A stretch of DNA of 64,000 bases, taken from Pandoraea pnomenusa. GTDB lineage: Bacteria; Pseudomonadota; Gammaproteobacteria; Burkholderiales; Burkholderiaceae. Made by a program: the position numbers and the translations under genes. Of the stretch, positions 1 through 9,159 are shown piece after piece. The DNA lies in NCBI RefSeq assembly GCF_000767615.3, contig NZ_CP009553.3, positions 3,286,001 to 3,350,000 of the forward strand. Reading direction: 5' to 3'. Under the pieces are notes generated by a model. It worked only from the letters and a program-made list of their open reading frames with translations. It did no database searches and was not told the DNA's origin. How positions within the stretch are numbered: the first letter of the stretch is position 1; each line of letters opens with the position of its first letter.

Positions 1-486
1 CGGCGAGAGCGCCGAGCTGATCACCGACGGCACGAGCGTGCCGATGCTGCCGATACCGCCTACGCCACCCGAGGCACCCGCGAATCCACCGCCGACACCG
101 TTGGACGTGTTGAGGCTGTTCCCACCAGGCGCATTGCCCACGAGCACGCCCATCACCGGATTGATGCCGGACTGCACGGCGCCCGTGACGAGACCGGCGT
201 TGCCGCGGCCCATCAGGTCGCTGTCCGTGACCTGCTTGACAGCGCCCATGGCGGTATTGAACGGCCCGGTCGGGAAAGCCGGAACAGCGATGCCGATCGG
301 GTTCTCGACGCGCGGCAGGCCTCGATAGGCGATTTGCGGACCGATGTTGCGCTCGACCACGATATCGCCCGGGGTCGCCGGTTCCGCACTCGCCTGACCC
401 GCGAGCAGCACCGGCGTCAGCACCACGACCATCGTGGCGAGCGCTCGTGCGGCGTGCGCGACAGGAAGAAAATGGGTCTGGGTCAT
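1..486 (-). CDS. Secreted protein of unknown function, cut off by the window edge
   Basis: The frame begins at an ATG at 486 and stays open to base 1, giving 162 visible codons with no stop. Residues 1-34 look like a Sec signal peptide: a hydrophobic stretch with a likely cut after QASA. The mature part starts with a proline-rich segment. It becomes rich in Gly, Asn and Ser after about residue 120, which suggests a flexible or fibrous secreted protein. It starts 5 bp after the stop of the preceding secreted-protein gene, so both are probably transcribed from the sigma-54 promoter at 1076-1091. I do not recognise the family. The C-terminus lies outside the window. Confidence 0.7.
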   Translation of the reverse strand, partial: MTQTHFLPVAHAARALATMVVVLTPVLLAGQASAEPATPGDIVVERNIGPQIAYRGLPRVENPIGIAVPAFPTGPFNTAMGAVKQVTDSDLMGRGNAGLVTGAVQSGINPVMGVLVGNAPGGNSLNTSNGVGGGFAGASGGVGGIGSIGTLVPSVISSALSP

Positions 487-491
487 GTCGT

Positions 492-1046
492 TCACCGCGT
501 GGTGTAAGTCACACGCGTCACCTGCACGTTGTTCACGCCGTTGGACAGTTGCTGCGGACGCGGCATCGGCGTGACGGCGCCGGGCAGTTCGTCCCACAAC
601 GTCACACCATTGGCGAGCGCCATGCCTGGTGACTTGACCATCGTGCCGCCCATGTTGCGGCCGCGCTGGTTCCCAAGTTGTTCGTCGTCGACACGGGCGG
701 CCGCGAGCGGCATTCCCGTAACGGCGGGGGCATTGCTTGCGGCCTCAGCCGATTCGTCATTGGTGGCGGCCACGTCCTGCGCATCGCCTTGCGGCAATTG
801 CGCGGCAAGCGGCGCCGGGATGGCGACATCGGCGTCGTAAATCGACGCACGCGGCAGTGCCGTGGTCGTGAACGTCGTCGGCACCATCGCGCCCGTGAGC
901 ATCGCAACCTGCACGAACGGCGAGCGCGACACTTCCTGCGCCTGAGCCTGCGCGGCACACAGACCCAGTGCCACGGCAACCGCGGCGCCCAGAGCGCCTG
1001 CACTTTGCCGTACGCGGACCTGCATTTCGGTAGTGAGAATTCGCAT
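492..1046 (-). CDS. Secreted protein of unknown function, first gene of a sigma-54 operon
   Basis: 184 codons. Residues 1-36 form a signal peptide, with a likely cut at AQA-QEV. The mature chain has low complexity and is Ala/Asn rich in its middle. It carries a short motif DDEQLGNQRGRN near residue 120 and an LWDELPG segment near residue 152. A strong ribosome binding site (AGGAGGG) lies 8 bases before the ATG. A near-consensus sigma-54 promoter lies 30-45 bp upstream. The partial secreted-protein gene follows after 5 bp. I do not recognise the family. Secretion and co-regulation with a VpsR-like activator suggest a surface or biofilm role, which is inference only. Confidence 0.75.
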   Translation of the reverse strand: MRILTTEMQVRVRQSAGALGAAVAVALGLCAAQAQAQEVSRSPFVQVAMLTGAMVPTTFTTTALPRASIYDADVAIPAPLAAQLPQGDAQDVAATNDESAEAASNAPAVTGMPLAAARVDDEQLGNQRGRNMGGTMVKSPGMALANGVTLWDELPGAVTPMPRPQQLSNGVNNVQVTRVTYTTR

Positions 1047-1075
1047 CGCTTTGCCCTCCTTGCCCGGACCAATAA

Positions 1076-1091
1076 AGCGACTTCCGTGCCA
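1076..1091 (-). promoter_or_regulatory. Sigma-54 (RpoN) -24/-12 promoter
   Basis: Read on the minus strand, TGGCACG at 1091-1085 is followed by 4 bases and TCGCT at 1080-1076. This matches the RpoN consensus TGGCACG-N4-TTGCW with one mismatch and exact spacing. The predicted start near 1065 leaves a 20-nt leader carrying an AGGAGGG ribosome binding site for the gene starting at 1046. The nearest upstream gene encodes a sigma-54-dependent activator, which supports the call. Confidence 0.8.
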
Positions 1092-1702
1092 CCCACCTTA
1101 AGTGCATGAAAACATTGGCTTTATATTTTTCGACGTTCCAGTGTGCCTGGCCATGTGTCCGAAAACGTTTCAGCATTGATACGTGGGCCGCCATCCAGCG
1201 CGTGCGTCGTTTCACCCATGCCGTTCGCAAGCATTCCGAACTGCGAACGATATCCGCGCGAGCAGCGACGCATGCCGCGAAGGCCCGGCCGGCAAGGCGC
1301 TCCTGTGACGGAGCGATGCCAAATTTGCCGCGCGGGCGCACAACGACACGACGCCGTCACACGGGTTCGCGCGATGCCTTGGCGAATGCGGCGCCACGGA
1401 TGTTTCATCTTTGATGTGTGCCTCCGACGCGCACGCGGCGCGCGCACCGATCGTGTTGGCGACGCGCTTCAAACGCGCGCTGCATGGCATCGCGTTATGG
1501 CAGGCGTGACGTCGCGACATGAGGTCTTTCGAAGCGCGAGAGAACGCATTGCGTACGGAGCGCGCGACAGGCGAAGGCAACGGAAATGGCGCGATTTTTC
1601 CGTCGTTATTGGCGACGTCAGGATTCGCGGAATGCGAAGACGCCGCAGCGAGGGCGTGTGTCGCAGCGTGACTTCAATGGTGTGTCAGGGAGATCTTCAG
1701 GA
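1092..1702. other. Gene-free 610-bp region upstream of the sigma-54 promoter
   Basis: Open frames on both strands here have no plausible start, codon pattern or family. A sigma-54 activator needs an upstream enhancer, and this region is where it would be expected. I could not identify a convincing repeated operator by eye. Confidence 0.4.
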
Positions 1703-1703
1703 C

Positions 1704-1744
1704 CCCAAAAAGAAACGACCGCCCTGTTCATCACAGGACGGTCG
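1704..1744 (-). terminator. Intrinsic terminator of the sigma-54 activator gene
   Basis: A 12-bp stem (arms 1733-1744 and 1716-1727, one G-U pair) is followed on the minus strand by a T-rich run, TTTCTTTTTGG. It lies about 20 bp past the stop codon at 1766. It isolates the regulator from the secreted-protein operon downstream. Confidence 0.8.
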
Positions 1745-1765
1745 CCCTCTCTTCGCCAGAAGATA

Positions 1766-3124
1766 TCAGGCCGGCACGCCCGATTCGTCACCACGCAATC
1801 CGTAGCGGCACATGAGCCGATAGAGGGTGATGCGTGAAATGCCCAACTCTGCGGCCACCTCGGTGAGCCGATGACAATGGCGCAGCAATGCTTGCTCGAT
1901 GGCCGTTCGTTCGGCCTCGGCACGGATTTCCTCGAGCGTGCGCACCTGCGTCGGCACCCACGGCAGCAGGTCGAGATCCTTGGCCGAGATCACGCGACTG
2001 TCGGCCATCACGATGGCGCGGCGCACGCGGTTGATCAACTCGCGCACGTTGCCCGGCCAGTGATATTCGTACATCGCCTGCACCGCGCACTGCGTAAAAC
2101 CGCGGATCTTGCGATGGTTATCGCCCTTGAAGCGTTGCAGCACATGATGCGCCAGGATCTCGATATCCTGGCCGCGGGCACGCAACGGCGGCTCGTCCAC
2201 ACGCAACACGCACAGGCGATGGAACAGATCCATGCGGAACCGGCCTTCCTTGACCGCGGTCTCGAGGTCCACATGGGTCGCGGAAATGATGCGCACGTTC
2301 ACGGGAATGACTTCATGTCCGCCCAGACGTTCGATCGCACCTTGCTGCAGGAAGCGCAACAGGCTCGCCTGACTCTCGATGGGCAGATCGCCGATTTCGT
2401 CGAGGAACAAGGTACCGCCGTTGGCCGACTCGACGCGCCCGACCTTGCGCGCGTTCGCACCGGTGAAGGCGCCGCGCTCGTAGCCGAACAGTTCGGACTG
2501 CATCAGGTGCGGCGGAATGGCGCCACAGTTGATCGCCACGAACGGGCCCTTGGCGCGCAGCGAGCGCTCGTGAATCGCCACGGCACTCAATTCCTTGCCC
2601 GTGCCCGATTCACCGGAGATGAACACGGGCGCGTCCGTGTTGGCAACCTTGCGGATCGTTCGGAAGAGCTGCTGCATCGCCTCGCACGTGCCGACCATTT
2701 CCTGGTCGCCACCGACCTGCGGTGTGATGATCGGCACTTCCGAGAGCGACGCCATGCCCCATGCGTGACCGATCGAATGCGCAAGCTGATCGTTCGTGCA
2801 AGGCACGTTGACGTAATCGAAGCAGTAGTCGCGAATCAAACGACGAATCGAGGTCGTCGTCAGTTGCTCGGGGTGCGTTGCGGCAACCCAGCCGACCGTG
2901 GCCGGCTGCATGCAAGACTCGAATGCCCCCATCTCGCGGTCGCTGTAACCGCTCGCCAGGTCAATGAGTGCTGCGCTGGTGATCCCCGGATTCAGAATGC
3001 GACCGACGTCGCTGGCGCTCTTGGCCGGCATGACTTGCCAGCCTTGCTCTCCCAGAAACGACAGCAACCCGTCGTTGTGCTTTCGGGAGGCGTAAATCAG
3101 GGTGCGCCCGGTATCGTTAGCCAT
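1766..3124 (-). CDS. Sigma-54-dependent activator, VpsR-like
   Basis: 452 aa. Residues 1-125 form a receiver-like N-terminal domain resembling Vibrio VpsR, with Asp55 near the usual phosphorylation position. Residues 140-370 form an AAA+ domain with Walker A GESGTGKE (171-178) and the sigma-54 contact motif GAFTGA (218-223). The C-terminus is a Fis-type helix-turn-helix. VpsR and its Burkholderia homologues bind cyclic di-GMP and activate exopolysaccharide or biofilm genes; that this protein does so is inference. A GGGAG ribosome binding site precedes the ATG. The downstream operon on the same strand has a sigma-54 promoter and is the obvious target. Confidence 0.9.
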   Translation of the reverse strand: MANDTGRTLIYASRKHNDGLLSFLGEQGWQVMPAKSASDVGRILNPGITSAALIDLASGYSDREMGAFESCMQPATVGWVAATHPEQLTTTSIRRLIRDYCFDYVNVPCTNDQLAHSIGHAWGMASLSEVPIITPQVGGDQEMVGTCEAMQQLFRTIRKVANTDAPVFISGESGTGKELSAVAIHERSLRAKGPFVAINCGAIPPHLMQSELFGYERGAFTGANARKVGRVESANGGTLFLDEIGDLPIESQASLLRFLQQGAIERLGGHEVIPVNVRIISATHVDLETAVKEGRFRMDLFHRLCVLRVDEPPLRARGQDIEILAHHVLQRFKGDNHRKIRGFTQCAVQAMYEYHWPGNVRELINRVRRAIVMADSRVISAKDLDLLPWVPTQVRTLEEIRAEAERTAIEQALLRHCHRLTEVAAELGISRITLYRLMCRYGLRGDESGVPA

Positions 3125-3372
3125 ACCTTAACTCCCTGCCTAAGCAGTGCCCGCGCGCCATTATTGGGTTTCAGACCGGTTGGCACGACAGGTATACGGC
3201 CCCACGCCGCTCGGGAGTTATGGTGTTCCCCGTGTTGTTTGGGTCCCCAAGTCGGCAGGTTCAGTCTAGAAGACCGGAATAGGCGCAGGAATACCGAATA
3301 ACAACTAATCCGATTGGATGAGAGTACGAGTACCTACGCGCAAGGGCGCGTGGCGTCACGCGAGCTTCATGC

Positions 3373-3969
3373 TCAGAGCGTATGCCGATCGAGCACGGCG
3401 CGGGCGATGGTGCCGGCATCGACGTACTCCAATTCGCCCCCGACAGGCACGCCTCGCGCGAGCCGGCTCACGCGCAGGCCGCGCGCCTTGAGCGTCTGAC
3501 CGATGTAATGCGCGGTGGCCTCGCCTTCGTTGGTGAAGTTGGTCGCGAGCACCACTTCCTTGACCACGCCGTCGGTGGCGCGGCGAATCAACTGCTCGAA
3601 ATGGATCTCGCCCGGGCCGACGCCGTCAAGCGGCGACAAGTGCCCCATCAGCACGAAATAAAGCCCCTTGAAGGTCATGGTCTGCTCGAGCATGTTTTGG
3701 TCGGCGGGGGTTTCCACCACGCAAAGCAGGCTCGTGTCGCGCTCGGAATCGAGGCACGTCTCGCAGATCTCGACTTCGGAAAACGTATTGCAGCGCGCAC
3801 AATGGCGAATCTGCTCGGACGCATGCACCAGCGCCTCACCCAGCCGCACCGCCCCTTTGCGGTCGCGTTGCAGCAGGTGATAAGCGATGCGTTGGGCGGA
3901 CTTCGGACCGACACCCGGCAGCGCGCGCAGGGCGTCGACGAGTTCTTGCAGGCTCGAGAGCTGAGGCAT
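3373..3969 (-). CDS. recR: Recombination mediator protein RecR
   Basis: 198 aa, the normal RecR length. It shows the N-terminal helix-hairpin-helix ([11 protein letters not shown], 17-27), a C4 zinc finger (Cys57, Cys60, Cys69, Cys72) and a Toprim domain containing VVETPAD. RecR works with RecF and RecO to load RecA at single-stranded gaps. It is the last gene of dnaX-ybaB-recR, a linkage conserved in proteobacteria, and starts 37 bp after ybaB. Confidence 0.97.
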   Translation of the reverse strand: MPQLSSLQELVDALRALPGVGPKSAQRIAYHLLQRDRKGAVRLGEALVHASEQIRHCARCNTFSEVEICETCLDSERDTSLLCVVETPADQNMLEQTMTFKGLYFVLMGHLSPLDGVGPGEIHFEQLIRRATDGVVKEVVLATNFTNEGEATAHYIGQTLKARGLRVSRLARGVPVGGELEYVDAGTIARAVLDRHTL

Positions 3970-4006
3970 GCGTCGTCTTTCGATACTTGTGACTGGCCGG
4001 CGCGGT

Positions 4007-4333
4007 TCAGAACGGCATCTTGAAGCCCGGCGGCAGCGGCAGACCGGCGGTCAGGCCACCCATCTTTTCCGCGGCGGTCGCCTCGGCCTTGCGCACGGCA
4101 TCGTTGAACGCCGCGGCCACGAGATCCTCGAGCATGTCCTTGTCGTCGGCCAGGAGGCTCGGATCGATGGTCACGCGACGCACATCGTTCTTGCACGTCA
4201 TCACCACCTTCACCAGGCCGGCCCCCGACTGCCCCTCGACTTCGATCTGCGCGAGCTGCTCCTGCGCCTTCTTCATGTTTTCCTGCATTTGCTGGGCCTG
4301 TTTCATCAGACCCGCGATGTTTCCTTTCAGCAT
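4007..4333 (-). CDS. YbaB/EbfC nucleoid-associated protein
   Basis: 108 aa from [12 protein letters not shown], preceded by AGGAG. An in-frame upstream ATG at 4408 would add 25 unrelated residues and is rejected. The protein has a long N-terminal helix rich in Gln, Met and Lys ([18 protein letters not shown]), then the beta-sheet core typical of YbaB. These small dimers bind DNA without strong specificity. The place between dnaX and recR is the standard one for this family. Confidence 0.95.
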   Translation of the reverse strand: MLKGNIAGLMKQAQQMQENMKKAQEQLAQIEVEGQSGAGLVKVVMTCKNDVRRVTIDPSLLADDKDMLEDLVAAAFNDAVRKAEATAAEKMGGLTAGLPLPPGFKMPF

Positions 4334-4528
4334 GTCGACTCCTGAGTAAATCGTATGAGGGGCTTGGCGCGCGTTGCCGTTTTGCAGCGTTGACGTCAGG
4401 ACGACCACCCTGTCCCACGGCGTACAGCGGCGTGCCGCATCGTCGCGCCGCGCCCTGTAACGCGCGTTTGGGTGACGCCCTCCGAAACGCTCGGAAAGCG
4501 GCGACCCGGTTATCGAAAACGAACCCGA

Positions 4529-6451
4529 TTATTGTACCGGGCGAATGCTGCCCGGCAGGATCTGTGCACCGAAATCCTCGATCAATTCGCGCACGAGCGG
4601 ATCCTCGGCAATGGCCTGCTCGGCGGCGCGCTGCCTTGCGGCAGCCGCTTCGGCCGCCAGCGAAGCCGCCGTCGTGCCGACCTGTCCCAGCGCCACGTGC
4701 AGTTGCACTTCCGTGCCGAAATGCTCGTTGAGCGCCTGTCGCAGCTTGTCGGTGGTGGCGGCGTCGGCCAGTTGACGCAGCGGCACGCGCAAATGCAGCG
4801 CGCGCCCCGCGACTTCCGTCAATTCGCTCTGGAATGCCAGTTGCTGGGCAAGCCCCCGCGCCGGCAGTTCGACCGCCAGCGCCGGCCAATCGCCCGTGAA
4901 CACGGGCGCCACGCCGTCGGCTTCGCGATAGACACAGGCGTGCGGCGCGACGGCCGGTGCAGGTGCCGGCGGGGCAGGCTCAGGTTCAGGATCGGCGCCG
5001 GCCGGGGCATCGTCCGAGGCGCGCGACGGATTGCCTCGGTTGGCGCCTGCGGCAGCGCCCCCGTTGCTGGTGCGCCCGGCCGTGCCCTTGCGTCCGGCAT
5101 TGAGTGCGGCAAGCGCCGCCCGGGCGGGCGACATCGGTGCGCCGTCGGCCGGCGCGGCGGTACTGCGCGCGGCGGGCACGCGGCGCGCCTCGGGCTGTGC
5201 GGGTGCTGCCACGGCGCCCGCCCCCCCCATAGGCGACGATGCCGACGACGTCATGCGGCCCGGCTCACCCGTCGGCACGCGTGCCGGCGCGCCGGTCGAG
5301 GGCGCCGCGGCGCGAGCGGCACCGGCGGCCCGGGGCATGGGTGGTTCGGCCAGCGTGCCGCCTGCGAGCAGCGGCGTGAATGCCGCCATGCGCAGCAGCG
5401 CCATGGAGAAACCGGTGTATTCGTCGGGTGCGAGACCCAATTCGCCGCGCGCACGCGTGGCGATCTGGTAATAGAGTTGCACGGCCTCGGGCGACAACGC
5501 CTCGGCCAGACGCCGCACGTCCGCCGCTTCCGGCCAATCGTCGGAGACGGCTTGGGGTGCGTACTGCGCCAGGGCAATTTTGTGCAGCAGACTGCCGAGG
5601 TCCTGGAGCCCGGCGGCAAACGAGAAACTGCGCTCGGCCATTTCATCGGCGATCGCCAGCAGGTCGGTACGCGATTCGTCCTTGAGGGCATCGAGCAAGC
5701 GCACGAGCACACTCTGGTCGATGGCGCCGAGCATGCCGCGTACCGCTGTCTCGGACAGCGGCCCCGCCGCATAGGCGATGGCCTGATCGGTGAGCGAGAG
5801 CGCGTCGCGCATGCTGCCCCCCGCCGCCTTGGCGAGCAGGCGCAGCGCCTGTGGCTCGCTCTCGATGCCCTCTTCGCCCAGGATATTCGTGAGGTGCGAC
5901 ACGATATGCCCGGCAGGCATCTGCTTCAGGTTGAATTGCAGGCAACGCGAGAGCACGGTGACCGGAATCTTTTGCGGATCGGTCGTCGCCAGGATGAACT
6001 TGACGTGTGCGGGCGGCTCCTCGAGCGTCTTGAGCATCGCGTTGAACGCGTGCCCCGTGAGCATGTGCACTTCGTCGATCATGTAGACCTTGAAGCGGGC
6101 ATCCGCGGGCGCGTAGACGGCCTTCTCGAGCAACGACGTCATTTCATCGACGCCCCGGTTCGACGCCGCATCCATTTCGACGTAATCGACGAAACGGCCC
6201 TCGTCGATCGCGCGGCACGCCTTGCACACACCACACGGCTCGGCCGTGATCCCCGTCTCGCAGTTGAGCGCCTTGGCCAAAATACGCGAGAGCGTCGTCT
6301 TGCCGACGCCGCGCGTGCCCGTAAACAAATAGGCGTGATGCAGACGCTGTTGCTCGAGCGCGTGCGTCAACGCACGCACGACATGCTCCTGGCCCACCAG
6401 GGTCGAGAAGCCTTTGGGGCGCCATTTGCGCGCGAGTACTTGATAGGTCAT
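4529..6451 (-). CDS. dnaX: DNA polymerase III subunit tau/gamma
   Basis: 640 aa from MTYQVLARKWRP, the conserved family start; an upstream ATG at 6487 is less likely. It has Walker A GTRGVGKTT (45-53), four zinc ligands (Cys64, Cys73, Cys76, Cys79) and the DEVHML Walker B. After about residue 370 comes a long Ala/Pro-rich linker, then the tau C-terminal domain that binds polymerase and helicase. It is the clamp-loader motor of the replisome. There is no E. coli-type A-rich slippery site. However, a run of eight G bases (coding sense) lies at 5228-5221, near residue 407, about where gamma would end. Confidence 0.97.
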   Translation of the reverse strand: MTYQVLARKWRPKGFSTLVGQEHVVRALTHALEQQRLHHAYLFTGTRGVGKTTLSRILAKALNCETGITAEPCGVCKACRAIDEGRFVDYVEMDAASNRGVDEMTSLLEKAVYAPADARFKVYMIDEVHMLTGHAFNAMLKTLEEPPAHVKFILATTDPQKIPVTVLSRCLQFNLKQMPAGHIVSHLTNILGEEGIESEPQALRLLAKAAGGSMRDALSLTDQAIAYAAGPLSETAVRGMLGAIDQSVLVRLLDALKDESRTDLLAIADEMAERSFSFAAGLQDLGSLLHKIALAQYAPQAVSDDWPEAADVRRLAEALSPEAVQLYYQIATRARGELGLAPDEYTGFSMALLRMAAFTPLLAGGTLAEPPMPRAAGAARAAAPSTGAPARVPTGEPGRMTSSASSPMGGAGAVAAPAQPEARRVPAARSTAAPADGAPMSPARAALAALNAGRKGTAGRTSNGGAAAGANRGNPSRASDDAPAGADPEPEPAPPAPAPAVAPHACVYREADGVAPVFTGDWPALAVELPARGLAQQLAFQSELTEVAGRALHLRVPLRQLADAATTDKLRQALNEHFGTEVQLHVALGQVGTTAASLAAEAAAARQRAAEQAIAEDPLVRELIEDFGAQILPGSIRPVQ

Positions 6452-6566
6452 GCCAAATTGTAACAGTTCGGCGTTGAGCGCCCGCACCGATATCCTACCG
6501 CGGCCGGGTGGTCCGGCGCCCGCCCGAGGCGGTGGCTATCAGTGCGATAGAAAAAAATGTTGCGCG

Positions 6567-6575
6567 ATTCTACCA
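6567..6575 (-). promoter_or_regulatory. Extended -10 promoter for dnaX
   Basis: TGGTAGAAT is read on the minus strand about 115 bp before the dnaX start. It is an extended -10 (TG-n-TAGAAT) identical to the one upstream of the SRP RNA gene. The stretch 6452-6757 otherwise holds only the dnaX leader, including a run of seven T, and no gene that I can see. Confidence 0.5.
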
Positions 6576-6756
6576 AGGGCATCCCGGACATGCGACACGT
6601 CGGCGCCAGCCCATCGTCGCGCGCGTGCCTCTGGCCCGTCTGCACGGCGAGGCGCACCGATCACATGCCCGGCAATGGGTGGCGGCAACGGATTCAGGCA
6701 AAGGTTTCGGGGGAAAACGTGCGCAGAACGCGCGGAGAACATCGATAAAACAAGGA

Positions 6757-6858
6757 GGTAGGTGACGAGCCTGACCCTCGGCACTGGTAGAAAACGGTTG
6801 TGGCTGCTTCGTTCCCGACCTGACCAGATTGGCCGCGCCACCATGCGAGGAGGCCCGT
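6757..6858 (-). ncRNA. ffs: Signal recognition particle RNA (4.5S, small bacterial type)
   Basis: Read on the minus strand, bases 6825-6801 contain the universally conserved domain IV core (GGTCAGGTC, GGAA tetraloop side, then AGCAGCC), which binds Ffh. The flanks pair: GGCCT and CCTC near the 5' end match AGGCT and GAGGG near the 3' end, giving a roughly 100-nt hairpin. The core is certain; both ends are estimated to within several bases. The place just upstream of dnaX is usual in many proteobacteria. Confidence 0.9.
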
Positions 6859-6867
6859 CAGTGATAG

Positions 6868-6876
6868 ATTCTACCA
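6868..6876 (-). promoter_or_regulatory. Promoter of the SRP RNA gene
   Basis: TGGTAGAAT on the minus strand is an extended -10 that places the start near 6860, at the expected 5' end of the RNA. TTCTGT at 6896-6891 lies 17 bp upstream as a weak -35. Confidence 0.6.
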
Positions 6877-7146
6877 GAGTCGACGCGCCAACAGAAGCCC
6901 CATTCCGCCAGAAGATGCGTCAGGGCGCCGCCGTGCCCCGGGCACGGGCCGTGGGCGCGCGCGCAAGCGTTTGCGATTTCCGCTAAGATGAGCACAAACT
7001 GCATTGGCGGGCGCTATTGAAGCCCGCGATTGCAGCCTCCATATGGGGAATGCACGCCCGGAACGTCGGGTGACATCTCCAGCGTCGGCGAGAGCGAGGG
7101 GCTTTCGCCGCACGTTTCCGAATAGTCAGACGAGGCAACAATACTC

Positions 7147-7473
7147 ATGAGCGAAGCCATCAAACACATCTCCGACGCCAGCTTCGATGCGGACGTTCTG
7201 AATTCCGACAAGCCGGTGCTTCTCGACTTCTGGGCAGAGTGGTGCGGTCCGTGCAAGATGATCGCGCCCATCCTGGAAGAGGTCACGAAGGAATACGGCG
7301 ACAAGGTCCAGGTCGCCAAGATGAACGTCGACGACAACCAGGCCACGCCGGCCAAGTTCGGCATCCGCGGTATTCCCACGCTGATCCTGTTCAAGAACGG
7401 CGCCGTCGCCGCTCAGAAGGTCGGCGCCCTGTCGAAGTCGCAACTGACCGCGTTCCTCGACGGCAATCTGTAA
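7147..7473 (+). CDS. trxA: Thioredoxin
   Basis: 108 aa, the canonical length. The redox active site WCGPC is at 32-36 and the cis-proline motif GIPT near residue 75. It reduces disulfides in cytoplasmic proteins such as ribonucleotide reductase and PAPS reductase. It lies 192 bp upstream of rho, a linkage shared with E. coli. A GAGG element precedes the ATG. Confidence 0.97.
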   Translation: MSEAIKHISDASFDADVLNSDKPVLLDFWAEWCGPCKMIAPILEEVTKEYGDKVQVAKMNVDDNQATPAKFGIRGIPTLILFKNGAVAAQKVGALSKSQLTAFLDGNL

Positions 7474-7551
7474 TCCCCGCCGGTGGGAGCATACGCCGGG
7501 GCCTTTGTCGCCACAGTGCGACACCCCGGCGGCGCGCAGGCAGGACAGTGC

Positions 7552-7579
7552 TTGCGCGCCGCGCTGCTTGCTATATAAT
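7552..7579 (+). promoter_or_regulatory. Sigma-70 promoter of rho
   Basis: TTGCGC (7552-7557) and TATAAT (7574-7579) are separated by 16 bp. The predicted start near 7586 gives an 80-nt leader before the rho ATG at 7666. Confidence 0.65.
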
Positions 7580-7665
7580 CCGGCGAAAAGCATCTCAAAG
7601 TTCTTCGAGCGTTCGCTCACTTTTCCCTGATCCTTCACTTGTCGTCCGATGGACGGCACCTCCGT

Positions 7666-8928
7666 ATGCATTTATCCGAACTAAAGTCCCAGCACGTCTC
7701 CGAGCTGCTTGAAATGGCGAACGGTCTCGAGATCGAGAACGCGAACCGCCTTCGCAAGCAGGAGCTGATGTTCGCCATTCTGAAGAAGCGCGCAAAGTCC
7801 GGCGAAACCATCTTTGGCGACGGTACGCTCGAGGTGCTGCCGGACGGCTTCGGTTTCCTGCGTTCCCCCGAAACGTCGTATCTCGCCAGCACGGACGATA
7901 TCTATATCAGCCCGTCGCAGATTCGTCGCTTCAACCTGCATACCGGAGACACGATCGAAGGCGAAGTGCGCACGCCCAAGGACGGCGAGCGTTATTTCGC
8001 GCTGGTGAAGGTCGACAAAGTCAACGGCCACCCGCCCGAGGCCTCGAAACATAAGATCATGTTCGAGAACCTCACGCCGCTGCATCCGAACAAGCCGCTG
8101 CTGCTCGAGCGCGACATTCGCGGCGAGGAAAACGTCACGGGCCGCATCATCGACATGATCGCCCCGATCGGCAAGGGCCAGCGGGGCCTGCTGGTCGCCT
8201 CGCCGAAGTCGGGCAAGACGGTCATGCTGCAGCACATCGCGCACGCCATCACCGCCAATCATCCGGAAGCCAAGCTTTTCGTGCTGCTCATCGACGAGCG
8301 CCCGGAAGAAGTGACGGAAATGCAGCGCTCGGTGCGCGGGGAAGTGATCGCGTCGACGTTCGACGAACCCGCCACGCGTCACGTGCAAGTCGCCGAAATG
8401 GTGATCGAGAAGGCCAAGCGCCTGATCGAAATGAAAGAAGACGTGGTGATTCTGCTGGACTCGATCACACGTCTGGCTCGCGCCTACAACACCGTGATCC
8501 CGGCATCGGGCAAGGTGCTCACCGGCGGTGTGGACGCCAACGCCCTGCAGCGCCCGAAGCGCTTCTTCGGCGCGGCGCGCAACGTCGAGGAAGGCGGCTC
8601 GCTCACGATTATCGCCACGGCCCTGATCGAGACCGGCAGCCGCATGGACGACGTGATCTATGAAGAATTCAAGGGCACCGGCAACATGGAAGTGCACCTC
8701 GAGCGCCGCCTCGCGGAAAAGCGCGTCTACCCGGCGATCAACCTGAACAAGTCGGGCACGCGTCGCGAAGAGTTGCTCATCAAGCCCGAGATCCTGCAGA
8801 AGATCTGGGTGCTGCGCAAGCTCATTTACGACATGGACGAAGCCGAGGCAATGGAATTCCTGCTTGGCAAGATCAAGCAGACGAAGAACAACGCCGAGTT
8901 CTTCGACCTGATGCGCCGCGGCGGCTGA
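7666..8928 (+). CDS. rho: Transcription termination factor Rho
   Basis: 420 aa from [15 protein letters not shown]; an upstream ATG nine codons earlier (7639) is rejected because Rho proteins begin at this motif. It has the N-terminal helical region, the RNA-binding cold-shock-like fold (GFGFLRS) and the RecA-type ATPase with Walker A SPKSGKT (about 179-185). It is a hexameric RNA helicase that ends transcription of untranslated RNA. A strong terminator follows 33 bp after the stop. Confidence 0.98.
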   Translation: MHLSELKSQHVSELLEMANGLEIENANRLRKQELMFAILKKRAKSGETIFGDGTLEVLPDGFGFLRSPETSYLASTDDIYISPSQIRRFNLHTGDTIEGEVRTPKDGERYFALVKVDKVNGHPPEASKHKIMFENLTPLHPNKPLLLERDIRGEENVTGRIIDMIAPIGKGQRGLLVASPKSGKTVMLQHIAHAITANHPEAKLFVLLIDERPEEVTEMQRSVRGEVIASTFDEPATRHVQVAEMVIEKAKRLIEMKEDVVILLDSITRLARAYNTVIPASGKVLTGGVDANALQRPKRFFGAARNVEEGGSLTIIATALIETGSRMDDVIYEEFKGTGNMEVHLERRLAEKRVYPAINLNKSGTRREELLIKPEILQKIWVLRKLIYDMDEAEAMEFLLGKIKQTKNNAEFFDLMRRGG

Positions 8929-8960
8929 TCCCACCGACAACGCCACGAAGCATCACGAGA

Positions 8961-8988
8961 AAAAGCCGCGACCCTGTCGCGGCTTTTT
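8961..8988 (+). terminator. Intrinsic terminator after rho
   Basis: A perfect 10-bp stem (8963-8972 with 8976-8985, loop CCT) is followed by TTT. An A-run on the other side makes it look bidirectional. Confidence 0.9.
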
Positions 8989-9159
8989 CATTGCGCCCGC
9001 CTGCCGGCGGCGCCGACCTCCGCCTTCACGTAGGCCGCCCCCTGCCCGCGCTTCACCCCGGCGCGGTTCGGGCTGTCACGATGACTGTTATATGATGGGA
9101 CGTACCGTGCGCCGGTCGCCGGCACGCCTCCCCCCTGCTGTTCCCGAAGGAGAAATGCA

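Noticed and set aside
1143..1805. 220-codon open frame on the plus strand in the gap before the sigma-54 activator
   Set aside because: Arg-rich, low-complexity translation with no family, no ribosome binding site, and it runs through the activator's terminator and 3' end. Typical chance frame in GC-rich DNA.
4529..6451. E. coli-style programmed frameshift in dnaX
   Set aside because: No A-AAA-AAG slippery heptamer with a downstream stem was found. Only the G8 run noted in the findings remains.
4472..6463. 663-codon plus-strand frame opposite dnaX
   Set aside because: It is the mirror of dnaX, rich in Arg and His, as expected for the antisense of GC-biased codons.
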